The position numbers were made by a program, and so were the translations under genes. A stretch of 6,285 bases of DNA, taken from Lachnospiraceae bacterium. Lineage in GTDB: Bacteria > Bacillota_A > Clostridia > Lachnospirales > Lachnospiraceae. The notes under the pieces were generated by a model. The model ran no database searches. It was not told the origin of the DNA and saw nothing but the letters and a program-made list of their open reading frames with translations. Below are positions 1-5,982 of this stretch, piece after piece; within the stretch, counting starts at the first letter, position 1, and every line of letters begins with the position of its first letter. Location: the NCBI GenBank assembly GCA_017430765.1, contig JAFRMI010000015.1, positions 1 to 6,285 on the forward strand. The letters are read 5' to 3'.

Positions 1-1
1 C

Positions 2-313
2 GCATTCGTAGCACAGCGCGGCCTCACCGGCTTTGCTCCGACACAGGGTCATATTCCGTCCGGCGTTCCGTATCTCGGATTTGCGAGAGAGGACATTCTT
101 GCCGGCAAGATCAAGAACGCGATGATCATCGGCAAGGGTTCCCTGTTCCTTGGCAGAATGACGAACCTGTTTGACGGTGTTTCCTTCGTGGTACAGGCCA
201 ATACCGCTGCGGAAGAGCAGAGTGCGGCCGGCGTCTCTGAAGAGGAGGTCAAGTCCCTCATTGCGAAGGCTATGAAGCAGTTTGCGGAAAATCTGATGGC
301 GGAAGCAGAATAA
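2..313 (+). CDS. grdC: Glycine/sarcosine/betaine reductase component C, beta subunit (GrdC), C-terminal fragment
   Basis: This is the last 103 codons of a gene that enters from the left edge. The frame starts at base 2 and stops at TAA 311-313; the start codon lies outside the window. GrdC is one of two subunits of component C, which takes the carboxymethyl-selenoether formed on selenoprotein GrdA and releases acetyl phosphate in the cytoplasm. GrdC belongs to the FabH/thiolase-like fold. The visible piece contains a GFAPTQGHIPSG segment (about residues 11-22 of the fragment), whose His may correspond to the catalytic His of FabH-like enzymes (inference). A glycine-rich IIGKGSLFLGRMTNLFDG stretch follows, then an acidic, Ala/Glu-rich helical tail. 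The 24-base gap to grdD and the known grdC-grdD order support the call. The in-frame ATG at 122 is internal, because homologous-looking sequence continues upstream of it. Confidence 0.9.
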   Translation, partial: AFVAQRGLTGFAPTQGHIPSGVPYLGFAREDILAGKIKNAMIIGKGSLFLGRMTNLFDGVSFVVQANTAAEEQSAAGVSEEEVKSLIAKAMKQFAENLMAEAE

Positions 314-337
314 TTCTTAAGGAAAGGTGTAATAATT

Positions 338-1495
338 ATGGCAAAAGGAATTGAAAAAATCATTGCCGATACCTTCCTTGGAATAGCGGAAGGTCTCGAA
401 ACCGGAAGCTTTGGCAAGAAACCGAAGATTGCGCTGACCGGCATGGGCAGTGAGCACGGTGAGGAGAATTCCATGGCTGCGGCGATTGCGGCGGCCAAGG
501 ACGGCATCGATGTGTATTACATCGGAAGCCTCAAGGCGGACGGCGTCACCACTGTGGAAGTGGCGGATGACGAAGCCGGTCACGACAAGATGGATGAACT
601 GCTTGACAGCAAAGAGATCGACGGTGCGGTGACAATGCATTATCCGTTCCCGATCGGTGTGTCGACTGTGGGACGTGCAGTCACACCGGGCATCGGAAAA
701 GAAATGTTTATCGCCAATACGACCGGTACATCCAGCACGGACCGCATCGAGGGAATGATCCTCAACGCGATCTACGGCATTATTACCGCAAAGGCCTGCG
801 GCATTGCCGAGCCGACGATCGGCATCCTCAATGTGGATGGCGCCAGACAGACGGAGAAGGCCCTCAAAAAACTTGCGGACGGCGGCTATCCGATCCGTTT
901 TGCGGAATCCAGCCGTGCGGACGGCGGCTGCGTGATGAGAGGAAATGATATCCTTCGCGGCACACCGGATATCATGGTCATGGATTCCCTGACGGGCAAC
1001 GTTCTGACCAAGATGCTCTCTTCCTTCACGACAGGCGGAAGCTATGAGGCGACAGGCTTCGGCTACGGCCCGGGTATCGGTGAAGGCTACGAGAAGCTGA
1101 TCATGATCGTCTCGCGCGCTTCCGGCGCACCGGTCATTGCAAATGCGCTCCGCTTTGCGGGTGAGCTCATTAACGGCAAAGTGTTTGAGATTGCCAAAGC
1201 GGAATTTGCCGCTGCCAAGAAGGCCGGTCTCGATGCGATCCTCGGTGAGCTGAAAGCTGCTGCCGAGAAGAACGCGGCTCCTAAGGAAGAAGTAGTGGCT
1301 CCGCCGAAGGAGATCGTCACAGCGCAGATCCCGGGCATCGAAGTCATGGATCTTGATGACGCGGTTATGGTTCTCTGGAAGCTCGGCATCTACGCCGAGA
1401 GCGGCATGGGCTGCACGGGCCCGATCGTCCGCGTATCGGAGGCGAACCTCGCAAAGGCGCGTGAAGAACTGACGAAGGCAGGCTATATCAGCTGA
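338..1495 (+). CDS. grdD: Glycine/sarcosine/betaine reductase component C, alpha subunit (GrdD)
   Basis: This complete 385-residue protein is the second component C subunit and catalyses the last step, thiol-dependent formation of acetyl phosphate; acetate kinase can then make ATP from it. Residues about 28-300 form a PlsX-like domain (KIALTGMGSEHGEEN near the start, then MHYPFPIGVSTVGRAVTPG and a glycine-rich GFGYGPGIGEGYEK). A Lys/Glu/Ala/Pro-rich linker follows at about 305-330, then a short C-terminal domain with ESGMGCTGPIVRVSE. The Cys in GMGC is residue 359. This is the number published for the active-site thiol of Eubacterium acidaminophilum GrdD (recalled, not checked), so the enzyme appears catalytically intact. 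Two other Cys are present, in KACG and GGCV. The start is ATG 338, preceded by GGAAAGG at 321-327. Stop is TGA 1493-1495. It is co-transcribed with grdC, 24 bases upstream. A perfect hairpin follows at 1534. Confidence 0.95.
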   Translation: MAKGIEKIIADTFLGIAEGLETGSFGKKPKIALTGMGSEHGEENSMAAAIAAAKDGIDVYYIGSLKADGVTTVEVADDEAGHDKMDELLDSKEIDGAVTMHYPFPIGVSTVGRAVTPGIGKEMFIANTTGTSSTDRIEGMILNAIYGIITAKACGIAEPTIGILNVDGARQTEKALKKLADGGYPIRFAESSRADGGCVMRGNDILRGTPDIMVMDSLTGNVLTKMLSSFTTGGSYEATGFGYGPGIGEGYEKLIMIVSRASGAPVIANALRFAGELINGKVFEIAKAEFAAAKKAGLDAILGELKAAAEKNAAPKEEVVAPPKEIVTAQIPGIEVMDLDDAVMVLWKLGIYAESGMGCTGPIVRVSEANLAKAREELTKAGYIS

Positions 1496-1533
1496 TTCAG
1501 ACAGCAGCCACGCAGAAGTAACTCGAAAAAACT

Positions 1534-1565
1534 GCATGATTCCAGCCGTATGACTGGAATCATGC
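1534..1565 (+). terminator. Perfect 12-bp hairpin after grdD, probable terminator
   Basis: GCATGATTCCAG (1534-1545) and CTGGAATCATGC (1554-1565) are exact reverse complements around an 8-base loop. On the + strand the stem is followed by TGTATTCATG, which is only moderately T-rich. On the left flank there is a run of six A (1526-1531), which would read as a T-tract on the minus strand. It lies 38 bases past the grdD stop, so it most likely ends or attenuates the grd transcript or protects its 3' end. Because the + tail is imperfect, some read-through into selA is plausible (inference). The symmetric flanks could make it bidirectional, but I see no convergent gene that would need this. Confidence 0.65.
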
Positions 1566-1575
1566 TGTATTCATG

Positions 1576-1581
1576 TAGAAT
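1576..1581 (+). promoter_or_regulatory. Possible -10 box for selA (weak)
   Basis: TAGAAT matches the sigma-A -10 consensus TATAAT at five of six bases. It lies in the AT-rich gap between the grdD terminator-like hairpin and selA. Transcription would begin near 1587-1590, right at the foot of the selA leader hairpin, which is a sensible arrangement. No good -35 hexamer is present at the expected spacing: 1553-1558 reads ACTGGA, inside the arm of the preceding hairpin. TACTAT at 1588-1593 is another weak -10 candidate. The promoter is therefore only a suggestion; selA might instead be reached by read-through from grdD. Confidence 0.25.
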
Positions 1582-1586
1582 AAAGG

Positions 1587-1668
1587 TTACTATATGTATA
1601 GGTTTCAGACAATGAAGCTTTCATCCCGGCACCAGATTATTCATTACCTGAACCGTATACATATATAA
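1587..1668 (+). promoter_or_regulatory. Long hairpin in the selA leader, next to the Shine-Dalgarno
   Basis: The leader folds into about 26 base pairs. TATATGTATA (1591-1600) pairs with TATACATATA (1656-1665), GGTT (1601-1604) with AACC (1651-1654), CAG (1606-1608) with CTG (1648-1650), and AATGAA (1611-1616) with TTCATT (1640-1645). T1605 and G1655 are single-base bulges and AC/AC (1609-1610, 1646-1647) forms a 2x2 internal loop. TTA (1587-1589) can extend the foot with TAA (1666-1668) if C1590 is bulged. The apical loop is 1617-1639. The hairpin ends two bases before the selA Shine-Dalgarno GGAG (1671-1674). An alternative small hairpin, ATGAA (1612-1616) with TTCAT (1620-1624), competes for the upper strand. 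Position and architecture suggest translational control of selA. By analogy with the SECIS-like selAB leader of E. coli, SelB could be the binder, but that is inference. No U-tract follows, so it is not an intrinsic terminator. Confidence 0.7.
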
Positions 1669-1680
1669 AAGGAGCACTGT

Positions 1681-3078
1681 ATGGACCGAAATCAACTCTT
1701 TCGCAGAATACCCAAAGTGGATCTCCTTCTTGAAAAGAGAGAGATCAAAGACCTTATCGAAGCATACGGATATTCGGTTGTCATGGATGCGATTCGCAGT
1801 GAGACGGACCGTCTGAGGGAGATGATCAAAGAGGCCAGGGATCCCGGAGAGGCCGAGAAAGAGATCGACGGTCTTTTGGATGCCGTTGGCGGACATGTAA
1901 AAGGTCTTTATACACCAAACGTAAGAAGAGTGATCAACGGTACCGGCACGATTCTGCATACGAATCTGGGCAGGGCGCCGATCATGCGCGAGCAGGCTGA
2001 AAGACTGGCGGATATCGTCGCGGGATATTCAAATCTCGAATATAACCTTAAAGAGGGAAGAAGAGGAGAGCGATATTCACATTTTGAGGAGCTCATCTGC
2101 CGGATTACCGGAGCGGAGGCCGCGATGGTTGTAAACAACAATGCCGCTGCGGTTCTTCTTATCCTGAGCACTTTGGCGAAGGGCGGAGAGGCGATTGTCT
2201 CCCGCGGCGAGCTTGTGGAGATCGGCGGGAAGTTCCGTGTTCCGGATGTTATGGAGCAGAGCGGAGCTGTGCTCGTAGAAGTCGGGACGACCAATAAGAC
2301 GCATCTTGAGGATTACGAGGATGCGATCACGGAGAATACAAAGGTCATTCTCAAAGTTCACACAAGCAATTACCGCATTATCGGGTTTACGCAAACCGTG
2401 ACGGCGGCGGAACTGCGGCCGCTTGCCGATGCGCATAATCTTCCGATTCTGGAGGATTTGGGAAGCGGGGTGCTTCTCAACCTTGAGGAATTCGGTCTCA
2501 CCCACGAACCGACGGTACAGGAAGCGGTCCGCGCGGGAATTGACGTCGTGTGTTTCAGCGGCGACAAACTTCTCGGAGGCCCCCAGGCCGGAATTATTCT
2601 GGGCAGAAAAGAGTATATCGCCCGTATGAAGAAGAATCCCCTGACGAGAGCGATTCGTGTCGACAAGTTCACGGTCACGGCCCTGGAACTGGTTCTCATA
2701 GAATATCTTGCGATGGAAAAAGCACCGGACCGTATTCCGGTCATTCGCATGCTCCGCGAAAAGAAGGAGTCGACGGATGCGCGCGCCAAGGTGCTTTCCG
2801 GGATGATTCTTGAGAAGGATGTCCGCGCGAAAGTGGAAATCCGGGATACGGAATCCCAGCTCGGCGGAGGATCGCTTCCGATGGAGAGGATCCCGAGTAC
2901 GGCTGTCGTCATTCGTCCTTACGATATCAGTATCGATATGCTGGAGACCCGTCTTCGCGGCATGCCGCTTCCGATTGTCGCAAGGGCATCGGAGGATGCA
3001 TTCTGGTTGGATGTCCGCACCATTGCGGATGAGGATTTCCCGCTGATTGCTAAGATGATCGAGGAGGTTTGCAATTGA
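1681..3078 (+). CDS. selA: L-seryl-tRNA(Sec) selenium transferase (SelA)
   Basis: SelA is a cytoplasmic PLP enzyme that converts seryl-tRNA(Sec) to selenocysteyl-tRNA(Sec) with selenophosphate, which comes from SelD (not in this window). The 465-residue length fits the family (E. coli about 463). In order, the visible signatures are: an N-terminal tRNA-binding segment with LFRRIPKVDLLL; NGTGTILHTNLGRAP from residue 86; ITGAEAAMVVNNNAAAVLL; SRGELVEIGGKFRVPDVM; VGTTNKTH; KVHTSNYRIIGFT; EDLGSGVL; and FSGDKLLGGPQAG, in which Lys296 is the expected PLP Schiff-base lysine. The C-terminal region has SQLGGGSLPMERIPS. No key motif is missing. The start is ATG 1681 with GGAG six bases upstream. The stop TGA 3076-3078 overlaps the selB start. 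The gene is probably controlled through the hairpin that abuts its Shine-Dalgarno. It sits directly after grdCD, whose complex needs selenocysteine-containing partners. Confidence 0.97.
   Translation: MDRNQLFRRIPKVDLLLEKREIKDLIEAYGYSVVMDAIRSETDRLREMIKEARDPGEAEKEIDGLLDAVGGHVKGLYTPNVRRVINGTGTILHTNLGRAPIMREQAERLADIVAGYSNLEYNLKEGRRGERYSHFEELICRITGAEAAMVVNNNAAAVLLILSTLAKGGEAIVSRGELVEIGGKFRVPDVMEQSGAVLVEVGTTNKTHLEDYEDAITENTKVILKVHTSNYRIIGFTQTVTAAELRPLADAHNLPILEDLGSGVLLNLEEFGLTHEPTVQEAVRAGIDVVCFSGDKLLGGPQAGIILGRKEYIARMKKNPLTRAIRVDKFTVTALELVLIEYLAMEKAPDRIPVIRMLREKKESTDARAKVLSGMILEKDVRAKVEIRDTESQLGGGSLPMERIPSTAVVIRPYDISIDMLETRLRGMPLPIVARASEDAFWLDVRTIADEDFPLIAKMIEEVCN
3063..3067 (+). promoter_or_regulatory. 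Shine-Dalgarno that decides the selB TTG start
   Basis: GGAGG lies inside the last codons of selA. Two in-frame TTG codons follow. The one at 3069 is a single base away, too close for initiation. The one at 3075 is seven bases away, ideal spacing, and gives the family-typical N-terminus MKHIIIGTAGHIDHGKT. The second TTG forms a TTGA overlap with the selA stop, pointing to translational coupling. Confidence 0.8.
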
Positions 3079-4997
3079 AGCACATTATTATCGGAACTGC
3101 GGGACATATCGATCACGGAAAAACGACATTGATCAGGGCACTGACGGGAAGGAATACGGACCGGCTGAAAGAAGAACAGGCCAGAGGGATCACAATTGAT
3201 CTCGGATTCACCTGGTTTGATATGAAGGACGGTACGAGGTGCGGCATCATTGACGTCCCGGGCCACGAGAGATTTATCAACAACATGGTGGCCGGCGTCG
3301 TCGGAATGGACCTGGTTCTCATGGTCGTGGCGGCGGACGAGGGAATTATGCCGCAGACGCGGGAACACCTTGATATCCTGGAACTTCTTGGAATAGAGAA
3401 GTCCATTCTCGTGTTCAACAAGTGCGATCTTGTCGATGAGGAATGGCTCGAGATGATCGAGGAGGACGCGAAGGAAGCGCTTAAGGGCACCATTATGGAA
3501 CATGCCCCTGTTGCACGAATCTCCGCTGTGACGGGGGAGGGAATCGAGGAACTGAAGGATATGATCCTCGATATGGTGAAGAATAAGGTGGAGGCAAAAG
3601 ATGTCAACAGCATCCCGCGCCTGCCCATCGACAGGGTCTTCACGCTTCCCGGTTTCGGTACAATCGTAACGGGGACTCTTCTTTCCGGAAGTCTCACGAA
3701 AGGAGAGTCGATGGAACTCTTCCCGATCGGGCGGAGCGTCAAGATCCGGAGCATCCAGGTGCACGAGGAGGCGCAGGACAAGTGCGAGGCCGGCCAGAGA
3801 GTGGCGCTCAACCTGCCCGGTATCCGGAAGGATGAGCTGTACAGGGGCTGTGTTCTGGCTCCTGCCAACAGTATGGAGAATACCACCTTAATCGATGTCA
3901 ACCTGAAGGTACTCGATGACTCCCCGCGGATCGTCCGGAACAGAGAGCGGTTCCACCTGTTTACGGGGACGAGTGAGATCCTGTGCCGGGCCATACTGCT
4001 CGATAAAGAGGAACTCGCACCGGGAGAGACGGGGCTTGCGCAGCTTCTTCTTGAAGAGGAAATCGTTGTCAAGAGGGGAGACCGGTTTGTCGTCCGCTTC
4101 TACAGTCCGCTTGAGACAATCGGCGGAGGCGTCGTTCTCGAGTCCAATTCCCGGAAGAAGAAACGGTTCCGCGATGACGTGATTGAGGAGATGAAGCGGA
4201 AGAAATCCGGTTCGCTCGCGGATGTCTGTGAACTCAATATCCGCCAGGAGAATGAGAATCTGATCGCATTGAAAGACCTGGCAAGAAATATGGCGCATTC
4301 GCCGGAGGAGCTGAAGCCGTATCTCGATGAGCTCGTGGAGAGAGGAACGATCCTCGAATATCCGCTTCGCAAGGATACATGGTACTGGCACGCGGACAAT
4401 GCCTTTATCGTGGAGCAGGAGATTTCGCGGCGGCTGAAGAACTTTTATGACCGCTATCCGTACCGCTACGGCATTCCTAAAGCGGAGATCCATAACATCT
4501 ACATGAAACATGTGAAACTGAATGTGTTTGATACAGTTGTAAACCGGATGGTTGAAGAAAAAATCTTTAAACTGAAGGATGAATTTATGTGTCTGCCGGA
4601 CTTTGAAATTGTGAAGGACGAGACATTCCTTGATATCGAGAAGCTTTTGACGGATACATTTGAGACGGCTGGTTATCAGCTGCTCCGCTATTCCGAGATC
4701 GATAAGAAGCAATATTCGGATGAACTGGTGATGGATGTACTTAGGGTCATGATCGCTGAGGGACAGGCTGTCCGCGTCGGCGTTGAACTGGAGATGTACA
4801 CTATGAAACACTTCATGGATGATGCGCGCGATAAAGTACTGGAGCATTTTAAGACAGAAGAGATTCTGACGATCACTCAGGTGCGGGAGATGTTTGCGAC
4901 CAACCGGAAATGTGCCAAACCAATTGTCGAATATATGGACAGTATTAAGGTGACAAAGAAGGTTGGAGCAGAAACAGAGAGGGTAGCATGTCTTTAA
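3075..4997 (+). CDS. selB: Selenocysteine-specific translation elongation factor (SelB)
   Basis: SelB is a GTPase that carries Sec-tRNA(Sec) to ribosomes paused at a UGA next to a SECIS hairpin. With the TTG start at 3075 it has 640 residues, close to the known SelB proteins (about 610-640). Domain 1 shows G1 GHIDHGKT (10-17), a G2 region RGITIDLGF, G3 DVPGHE (60-65), G4 NKCD (115-118) and G5 SAVTGEG. Domain 2 opens with LPIDRVFTLPGFGTIVTG; Asp186-Arg187 match the Asp-Arg pair thought to help select Sec-tRNA in E. coli SelB. Domain 3 contains RGDRFVVRFYSPLETIGGGVV. The C-terminal half, from about residue 370, fits the chain of winged-helix domains. The last one, with ATNRKCAKPIVEYMDSIKVT (Arg611-Lys612), is the SECIS-binding module. 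The gene overlaps selA by 4 bases and lysR by 10, so the three are very likely one operon. Stop is TAA 4995-4997. Confidence 0.97.
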   Translation: MKHIIIGTAGHIDHGKTTLIRALTGRNTDRLKEEQARGITIDLGFTWFDMKDGTRCGIIDVPGHERFINNMVAGVVGMDLVLMVVAADEGIMPQTREHLDILELLGIEKSILVFNKCDLVDEEWLEMIEEDAKEALKGTIMEHAPVARISAVTGEGIEELKDMILDMVKNKVEAKDVNSIPRLPIDRVFTLPGFGTIVTGTLLSGSLTKGESMELFPIGRSVKIRSIQVHEEAQDKCEAGQRVALNLPGIRKDELYRGCVLAPANSMENTTLIDVNLKVLDDSPRIVRNRERFHLFTGTSEILCRAILLDKEELAPGETGLAQLLLEEEIVVKRGDRFVVRFYSPLETIGGGVVLESNSRKKKRFRDDVIEEMKRKKSGSLADVCELNIRQENENLIALKDLARNMAHSPEELKPYLDELVERGTILEYPLRKDTWYWHADNAFIVEQEISRRLKNFYDRYPYRYGIPKAEIHNIYMKHVKLNVFDTVVNRMVEEKIFKLKDEFMCLPDFEIVKDETFLDIEKLLTDTFETAGYQLLRYSEIDKKQYSDELVMDVLRVMIAEGQAVRVGVELEMYTMKHFMDDARDKVLEHFKTEEILTITQVREMFATNRKCAKPIVEYMDSIKVTKKVGAETERVACL

Positions 4998-5896
4998 ATC
5001 TAAAACAGTTGGAAGCGTTCGTTAAAATCGCCAATAACAAGAGCTTTTCCCAGACTGCCCGGGAGCTCTATCTGACACAGCCGACAGTCAGTACGTATAT
5101 CAGTAAGCTGGAGAGTGATCTTGGAGAAAAGCTGTTCGCGAGGACGACGAAAGAAGTCGAGCTGACGGAAGCGGGGAAGAAGATCTATCTCTATGCGCGT
5201 GAGATCATCGAGCTGGCGGATAAGATCGAGAACAGTTTTGCGGATTCAGAGGAGGGGGATGTGAAACAGATTATTGTTTCCGCCTCTTCTATACCGGGGA
5301 CATATCTTCTGCCCGCGATTCTCGCAGAGTTCGGAAGACGGTATCCCAAGGTGGAATTCCGTATAAACGAGACCGACAGCAGCGGTGTCGTAAAAGATGT
5401 TGCGGAGCACCGCGCGGATATAGGATTTGCGGGAACGGTCATCGGAGTAAAAACGATTCATTTTATACCCTTCTACGAGGATGAACTTGTAATCGTGACC
5501 CCGAATACTGAGAAATACCGTTTATTAGCGGAGCAGACGGAAGATTTCACGTGGCTCGAGGACGAGACCTGGCTTATGCGCGCGAAGGGATCCGGGACTT
5601 TGAAGGAGGCGCTAAAGCTCCTTGAGACGATGAATATCCGCACGGACCAGCTTCGGGTGGCCGCCCGGTTCAGCAATACCGGTGCGATTCTTCTCTCGAT
5701 CCGGGAGGGTGCCGGCATCGCGATTATCTCACGTCTGGCGGCGGCGAGCGCGATCGAGAGGGGTGATGTACTCGCGATTCCGATCCATTCAAGCGGATCC
5801 TTCCGAAAACTTAACATGGTGGTGAGTACGCTGTATCCGATGTCTGACGGATGCAGAAAGATGGTCCGGGTCGTAAAGAATATGTACGGCGTGTAA
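4988..5896 (+). CDS. LysR-family transcriptional regulator, probably selenium-metabolism associated
   Basis: This 302-residue protein has the standard LysR layout. An N-terminal winged helix-turn-helix spans residues about 1-60 (LKQLEAFVKIANNKSFSQTARELYLTQPTVSTYISKLE split across the helices), followed by GEKLFARTTKEVELTEAGK and a linker helix to about 85. From about 90 to 295 there is a periplasmic-binding-protein-like effector domain (VSASSIPGTYLLPAILAEFGRRYP, then EHRADIGFAG, and SIREGAGIAIISRLAA near the end). The start ATG 4988 lies inside the end of selB, with GAGAGGG at 4977-4983. The overlap ties its expression to selA-selB. A LysR family linked to selenium-metabolism loci is known in Clostridia (recalled), and the context fits it. 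Its effector and target promoter cannot be seen here; the grd operon promoter upstream or the selA leader DNA are reasonable candidates. No missing residues or frameshift seen. Confidence 0.9.
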   Translation: MSLNLKQLEAFVKIANNKSFSQTARELYLTQPTVSTYISKLESDLGEKLFARTTKEVELTEAGKKIYLYAREIIELADKIENSFADSEEGDVKQIIVSASSIPGTYLLPAILAEFGRRYPKVEFRINETDSSGVVKDVAEHRADIGFAGTVIGVKTIHFIPFYEDELVIVTPNTEKYRLLAEQTEDFTWLEDETWLMRAKGSGTLKEALKLLETMNIRTDQLRVAARFSNTGAILLSIREGAGIAIISRLAAASAIERGDVLAIPIHSSGSFRKLNMVVSTLYPMSDGCRKMVRVVKNMYGV

Positions 5897-5905
5897 CGGA
5901 GAGGA

Positions 5906-5955
5906 CTGTCCGAATACTGCTGAGGGGAGATTAAAACGCACCAGCGGTCGGACAG
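5906..5955 (+). other. Imperfect 14-bp stem in the lysR-hydrolase gap
   Basis: CTGTCCG (5906-5912) pairs perfectly with CGGACAG (5949-5955). Inside it, ACTGCTG (5916-5922) pairs with CAGCGGT (5942-5948) with one G-U pair. The 3' arms are directly adjacent and the 5' arms are separated by an AAT bulge (5913-5915). The loop is 19 bases (5923-5941). GGA (5903-5905) could further pair with TCC (5964-5966) across an 8-base bulge. No T-tract follows, so it is a poor intrinsic terminator. It may be an mRNA-processing or 3'-end structure for the selA-selB-lysR transcript, or a leader element of the next gene, whose start is 28 bases beyond the stem. Class unrecognised. Confidence 0.55.
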
Positions 5956-5982
5956 CTGAAGAGTCCATAAAAGGTTCCTGGT

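Noticed and set aside
317..1537. Very long open frame on the minus strand opposite grdD
   Set aside because: It mirrors the grdD codons; its translation is rich in Arg/His and low-order repeats with no recognisable family, and grdD itself is a clear conserved protein. It is a composition shadow.
1493..1615. The grdD frame stays open for 39 codons after its TGA, with a hairpin downstream, suggesting selenocysteine read-through
   Set aside because: GrdD is not a selenoprotein family and already has its expected full length. The hairpin loop begins about 50 bases after the UGA, farther than usual for a bacterial SECIS, and the extension has no recognisable sequence.
3069..3071. TTG at 3069 as the selB start
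   Set aside because: Only one base separates it from GGAGG; the next TTG at 3075 has correct spacing and the family-typical N-terminus.
3113..4847. Two 319-residue minus-strand frames opposite selB
   Set aside because: Ser/Arg-rich or His/Leu/Ile-rich translations with no motifs; selB is certain on the + strand, so these are shadows.
5897..5982. Possible tRNA-Sec gene (selC), often found near selAB; CCAGCGGTC and AGGTTC are reminiscent
   Set aside because: No UCA anticodon arm, no proper T-arm (GGTTCGA pattern) and no acceptor stem closing the segment.
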